Made by a program: the position numbers and the translations under genes. Shown one piece after another: positions 39,662 through 43,302 of a stretch of DNA of 43,302 nt. The DNA lies in NCBI GenBank assembly GCA_902785455.1, contig CACZYY010000014.1, positions 1 to 43,302 on the forward strand, given 5' to 3'. The DNA is from an uncultured Spirochaetaceae bacterium (lineage in GTDB: Bacteria; Spirochaetota; Spirochaetia; Treponematales; Treponemataceae). The notes beneath the pieces are model-generated. The model was not told the origin of the DNA, made no database searches, and saw only the letters and a program-made list of their open reading frames with translations. Each line of letters opens with the position of its first letter. Within the stretch, counting starts at the first letter, position 1.

Positions 39662-40113
39662 TATTCGTTTCCTCCTGAGATTTCGAGGCAGCAGTTAAAA
39701 ATATCAATGGAATCTCTTCCAGAAGCTGCCATTGAAGGATCCGCTTCGCTCGGAAGCACGGAAATTGCCTTAAACTCCTTGAATGCGTATCGTGGTGATT
39801 TGAAGATTGAATAGAGCAGACCGCCTTTGATGTCAAAAACCTTCATATATATATTACAAAGCTGAGACAAATTTACCTGCGAATCAGGCGTGATTTCCGC
39901 ATCAAAATAGCCGTTGTCCTGCAATGCTTTGAAAGCCTCTTCTTCTGTAGATTCTTCTGAAACAAGATTTGCGTAAACAGCAGGCAAATATGAAGCTTCT
40001 GCAAAAGTGACTTTTTCTGATTTTAGAATTTTAGACAATTGTTCTGAACTTTGCGCAAAGACTGATAAAGACGCAAACAGAGCAATTGCAAAAAGAGAAA
40101 TTAACTTTTTCAT
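39661..40113 (-). CDS. Small secreted protein, uncharacterised
   Basis: 150 aa with signal peptide MKKLISLFAIALFASLSVFA cleaved before QSS. The mature part starts with a helical segment (SEQLSKILKSEKVTFAEASYL) similar to repeat-type helices in treponemal envelope proteins. It ends with a short cysteine pair (IFNCCLEISGG). I do not recognise the family. It is the first gene of the operon with the barrel and FecR-domain protein, which suggests the three products act together in the envelope. GGGGAG lies 9 nt before the ATG. A divergent cyclase gene starts 94 bp away. Confidence 0.75.
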   Translation of the reverse strand: MKKLISLFAIALFASLSVFAQSSEQLSKILKSEKVTFAEASYLPAVYANLVSEESTEEEAFKALQDNGYFDAEITPDSQVNLSQLCNIYMKVFDIKGGLLYSIFKSPRYAFKEFKAISVLPSEADPSMAASGRDSIDIFNCCLEISGGNE

Positions 40114-40170
40114 TTCTGTAGGCTCCCCTTTAAAAAATATTAAATTTCCTGGAAAATTTATTAAGAAAAT

Positions 40171-40200
40171 TTACAGTTATATTATAACTTGTGTTATACT
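40171..40200 (+). promoter_or_regulatory. Leaderless-type promoter of the adenylate cyclase gene
   Basis: TTACAG, 18-nt spacer, TATACT, then 7 nt to the ATG at 40208. There is no ribosome-binding site. The AT-rich 94-bp divergent gap also has to serve the FecR operon on the other strand. Confidence 0.6.
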
Positions 40201-40207
40201 ATTTGTC

Positions 40208-43084
40208 ATGGAAAAACGACGAAAAAAATCAAAAGAAGCTAAAAAAAGTCTTCCACGTAAATTGGTAGCAACTATAATTGTTGCTAGTGCAGTTTTATTC
40301 TGGTCATTGTGCTGTGCGGTCGGAGCATTGCAAAAATTCGACTACCGAATCTACGACCTTCTTTTAGGATTCAAAAAAAGCCCTGACGTTCGCAAGGAAA
40401 TTCTTCTGGTCGAAGCCGACAATGCATCAATGAGCAACGATTCTTTTGAAGAAATGAAAACATGGCCATGGCCACGAAATGTTTTTGCAAACGCCCTCAT
40501 GCGCATGAAGGAATTCGGTGCAGCAACGGCTGTATTCGATATTGAGTACCTTGCACCATCAAGCCTCGCCGTCAATGAAGACGCAATTATCGAGGCCGCT
40601 TCCAATTTCGACGGTACACGCCCAAATTTCGAAAATTTCATAAAAGACAACGACGATTACCTTTCTCGGGCAATTCAGTTTTTCGGCAACACATGGCTCA
40701 CAATCAATACGCTCGACATCAACATGAAATACACTGATGAAGAAATCGATTACGTCAAAAACAGATTTCTTTACAATGTCGAAGATAAAAACGACCTGAT
40801 TCTAAAAGATTTCAGACAGAGCCGGCTGGACAGTATCAAAACTTCTTTCATCGACAATTTCACAGAAGACAAGCCGGACTGGGACAACCCCGATTTTCAA
40901 AAAAAATATATGATTGGCTTTTCACCGGCTATGCACAAATTTCTGAACCACGCCGCAGGTGCTGGATTTACAAACGTCATTATCGACATGGACGGAACCC
41001 GCCGGCGAATCGAACTCCTTAACAAAAAAGACGATGTTTATTCCGCTCAGCTTGCTTTTGCACCTGTCCTAAAAATCTTAAAGCCGGAACAAATCATTCG
41101 TGAAAAAGCAAGTCTCAAACTTAACAATTGTAAGGGTGCCGGTGGCAAAAATATCAGGATTCCTTTGGACTCAAAAGGAAAAATCATCATTAACTGGCTG
41201 CACACGCTTTTCATTGATTCTTTCAGGCATGAAAGCATGTATTTCCTGGCACAACTCGATTCCCTCGAAAAAAATATCGTGATTGAGCTGAAATCTCTTC
41301 AAGGATTTCTCGATTCAGTAGACCAGGCTCGCGTTAACTCTGTCAATTTTGAACCTCTTGCAGCCGCCGCAACTGTCAGACAACTTGTTTCAGATTACAA
41401 CGACATCGCGGATTTTAAGGAATTTTTGCTCAACAAGTGCGAAGGATATAATATAGAAGGAAATGCGATTGGCGGTGGAGTCGAATATTCTGATTACGTT
41501 CAGTATTTCCAGGCCCGCAAAGACTTTTTTGAAAACGTCACGAAATTCTGCAACGGTGAAGCACAGGAAGAAATTTCTGAGCGGCTTCTTGCCCTGAGCG
41601 AATACATTGATCCACAAGAATATCCGTCTATTGTAGCAGAGGTTTCCCAGAAGTTCGACACAATCTCAAACGAAACAAATCTTTACAATTCAATTTTCGC
41701 CGAGAAAAAAGCAATTTATGCAAATTCATTCTGTATTCTTGGTCATACGGGAAGTTCAACAACTGATATGGGTACAACGCCATTTGAACGGGCTTACATG
41801 AACGTCGGCACGCACGCAAATGTCTACAATACAATCATGAATCAGGATTTCATATATCCGGTCAGCTGGATTTGGGGTGCCATTATTGCAACAGTTTTTG
41901 CAGTCATGCTTATTGTCCTTCCGGCAGAAAAAAGGGCTTTGGTACAGAACATAACAGGTGTAATTCTTGTCGTTCTGAGCCTCATAGTTCCGGTGATTTT
42001 GATGGTGCTTTTCAGTCTTTACATTCCGGCTCTTGCTGCGATTTTAATTGCATTCACTTCTTACCTTGCGATGACTATTTACAGATTCGCAACCAGTGAA
42101 AAAGACAAAAAATTTCTTCAGACCACGTTCGGTGCTTATGTCGCACCTGCTGTCGTTGATCAAATCGTTAAAAATCCGGCTCTTGCAAGTTTGGGCGGCA
42201 AAAGTGACTATCTTACGGCACTTTTCTCCGATGTAAAGACATTCTCTGGATTTACTGAAGTTATCAACAACGAGGAAGGCGAGGACAAGGGAGCTGAACG
42301 ACTCGTAGCCATTCTGAACGACTATCTTGGTGTTCTGAGCGATGCAATCATGGATAATAACGGCACAATCGATAAATATGTCGGTGACGAAATCGTTTCA
42401 TTCTTTGGAGCACCAGTCCATGATGACAACAACGCTTTCGATGCATGTGTAGCCGCAATCCGAATGTTGCAGGCTGAGCACCGCTTCAACGAAGAAAACA
42501 AAAAGAAGCTTCCAATCAATCCGACAACGGGCGAGCCTTTCTATCTGCACTCGCGAGTCGGTTTGAACACCGGAAACATGGTCGTCGGCAACATGGGTAC
42601 GGAGAAAAAACTTAACTACACAATCATGGGCAACAACGTAAACCTTGCAAGCCGTCTTGAAGGAACAAACAAAGTTTACGGTTCATGGATTATGTGCTCG
42701 GAAAGCACCTGGGAAGCGGCAAATCGCGGCGAAAATGCCGGTAAAATCGTTGCCCGCAAGCTGGACTGTGTTCGGGTTATCAACGTCAAAAAGCCAGTCG
42801 GAATCTATTCAATCATCGGATTGCGTAACGAGCTAAGCGAAAAGCGAATCAAAGCGACAGAGTTGTTCAACGAGGGCATGAAATGGTATCTCAAAGGAAT
42901 AGATACACCGAACGAGCCCAAAGATTCCGAAGACTTAAAACAGGCATACGCGCTTTACAAGCAGGCAGATGAAATGTATCCGCAGGATGAAAGTTCAAAA
43001 GTCTTCATGGAACGCTGTGTTGATTTTATTCAGAACGGTGTGCCCAAAGTCTGGGACGGCGTTTACACAATGAAGTCTAAATAA
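40208..43084 (+). CDS. CHASE2-domain class III adenylate cyclase
   Basis: 958 aa. The start at MEKRRKKSKEAKKS is chosen because a promoter ends 7 nt upstream; the longer open frame crosses the divergent gap. A first membrane helix (about residues 18-40) is followed by a large periplasmic CHASE2 sensor: FDYRIYDLLLGF, WPWPRNVFANALMRM, VFDIEYLAPS. Three membrane helices lie near residues 555-630. The cytoplasmic cyclase domain has metal-binding Asp675 (LFSDVKTFSGF) and Asp727 (KYVGDEIVSFFG), and NNVNLASRLEG. Thr805 (NYTIMGNN) replaces the substrate-specifying Asp, which is typical of class IIIb cyclases, a group that includes bicarbonate-responsive enzymes. The tail is a TPR-like helix pair. It should make cAMP in response to an envelope signal, perhaps from the divergent FecR operon. 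Confidence 0.93.
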   Translation: MEKRRKKSKEAKKSLPRKLVATIIVASAVLFWSLCCAVGALQKFDYRIYDLLLGFKKSPDVRKEILLVEADNASMSNDSFEEMKTWPWPRNVFANALMRMKEFGAATAVFDIEYLAPSSLAVNEDAIIEAASNFDGTRPNFENFIKDNDDYLSRAIQFFGNTWLTINTLDINMKYTDEEIDYVKNRFLYNVEDKNDLILKDFRQSRLDSIKTSFIDNFTEDKPDWDNPDFQKKYMIGFSPAMHKFLNHAAGAGFTNVIIDMDGTRRRIELLNKKDDVYSAQLAFAPVLKILKPEQIIREKASLKLNNCKGAGGKNIRIPLDSKGKIIINWLHTLFIDSFRHESMYFLAQLDSLEKNIVIELKSLQGFLDSVDQARVNSVNFEPLAAAATVRQLVSDYNDIADFKEFLLNKCEGYNIEGNAIGGGVEYSDYVQYFQARKDFFENVTKFCNGEAQEEISERLLALSEYIDPQEYPSIVAEVSQKFDTISNETNLYNSIFAEKKAIYANSFCILGHTGSSTTDMGTTPFERAYMNVGTHANVYNTIMNQDFIYPVSWIWGAIIATVFAVMLIVLPAEKRALVQNITGVILVVLSLIVPVILMVLFSLYIPALAAILIAFTSYLAMTIYRFATSEKDKKFLQTTFGAYVAPAVVDQIVKNPALASLGGKSDYLTALFSDVKTFSGFTEVINNEEGEDKGAERLVAILNDYLGVLSDAIMDNNGTIDKYVGDEIVSFFGAPVHDDNNAFDACVAAIRMLQAEHRFNEENKKKLPINPTTGEPFYLHSRVGLNTGNMVVGNMGTEKKLNYTIMGNNVNLASRLEGTNKVYGSWIMCSESTWEAANRGENAGKIVARKLDCVRVINVKKPVGIYSIIGLRNELSEKRIKATELFNEGMKWYLKGIDTPNEPKDSEDLKQAYALYKQADEMYPQDESSKVFMERCVDFIQNGVPKVWDGVYTMKSK

Positions 43085-43118
43085 ACAAATAACGAGTTTT
43101 GAGATTAACTGGATGTAT

Positions 43119-43274
43119 AAAAAAACGGTTGCCAGTCGTGAAAACGGCTTATCGAAAGCGCATGCTAGCATGCTACACGCGTTTTGTGCTTGTAATTATA
43201 TAAGTTTGCCGCTCTCGCGGCAGCACAAAACGAGTGTTTTCGTAAGCCGTTTCACTTCTTTACGCCGTTTTTTT
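43119..43274 (-). repeat. Family B structured repeat, copy 4 (inverted)
   Basis: Ends AAAAAAACGG/CCGTTTTTTT, a matched change from the GGC ends of the other copies. On the minus strand it has stem ACGGCTTACGAAA with TTTCGATAAGCCGT, hairpin TGCCGC-GAGA-GCGGCA, arm CGTTTTGTGC/GCACAAAACG and the palindrome GCATGCTAGCATGC. It lies 34 nt after the cyclase stop. The rest of 43085-43302 shows nothing else. Confidence 0.9.
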
Positions 43275-43302
43275 GTTCTATCCGACAAGTTCAAAACTCA
43301 TT

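Noticed and set aside
40007..40207. 67-residue N-terminal extension of the adenylate cyclase
   Set aside because: It overlaps the divergent gene and crosses the promoter; the ATG at 40208 gives a normal N-terminus.

Overview
The window is a 43.3 kb stretch of a spirochaete chromosome, most likely a commensal or free-living Treponema rather than T. pallidum. The evidence is: the order groES, TPR lipoprotein, nusB, periplasmic SurA-like isomerase, alaS (as I recall it from treponemal genomes), a short spirochaete-type AlaRS, a BesCAB-like efflux operon, abundant lipoproteins and outer-membrane proteins, and many chemosensory or second-messenger proteins. It is mostly a dense housekeeping region. 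I see no prophage, CRISPR array, IS transposase, tRNA or rRNA.

Layout: 1-5.6 kb (minus strand) holds a tripartite RND efflux operon (TolC, hairpin-less adaptor, RND pump, then a P-II-like gene cut by the window edge). At 5.8-14.1 kb are an orphan groES (+) and a minus-strand set (OmpA/FlgD-like envelope protein, alaS, SurA-like PPIase, nusB, TPR lipoprotein). At 14.4-15.7 kb is a MATE exporter. At 15.9-19.6 kb lie a double-receiver regulator and a large hybrid histidine kinase (phosphorelay). At 19.8-26.7 kb are dnaE, a YggT protein and recG. At 26.8-27.6 kb is an alternative sigma-70-family factor behind a textbook sigma-54 promoter. At 28.2-35.9 kb are cstA, pth, mazG, a response-regulator diguanylate cyclase, clpP, a UPF0158-GNAT fusion, a stand-alone DbpA-type RNA-binding protein and a metallo-beta-lactamase-fold hydrolase. 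At 36.0-43.1 kb are a phosphodiesterase and a lipoprotein, then a three-gene envelope operon (small secreted protein, beta-barrel, FecR-domain protein) diverging from a CHASE2-adenylate cyclase.

The most unusual content is intergenic. Two families of structured palindromic repeats are scattered between genes. Family A (about 80 bp, five full copies, one half copy, one decayed copy) has a 15-bp outer stem GCCACACAGATTCGA enclosing two hairpins with complementary TAC and GTA loops. The hairpin stems differ between copies by paired compensatory changes. Family B (about 150 bp, four copies) is a longer nested structure with a constant stem TGCCGC/GCGGCA capped by variable GNNA loops. Both show the covariation and G-U wobble expected of selected RNA (or single-stranded DNA) folds. 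A third element sits between dnaE and an apparent duplicate of its own first codons. A 380-bp hairpin-rich island lies upstream of cstA.

Several genes (MATE, yggT, clpP, pth, adenylate cyclase) have a -10 box only 6-8 nt before the ATG, which suggests leaderless mRNAs. The sigma-54-driven sigma factor recalls the Borrelia RpoN-RpoS cascade. All functional assignments are from reading the sequence; no searches were run.
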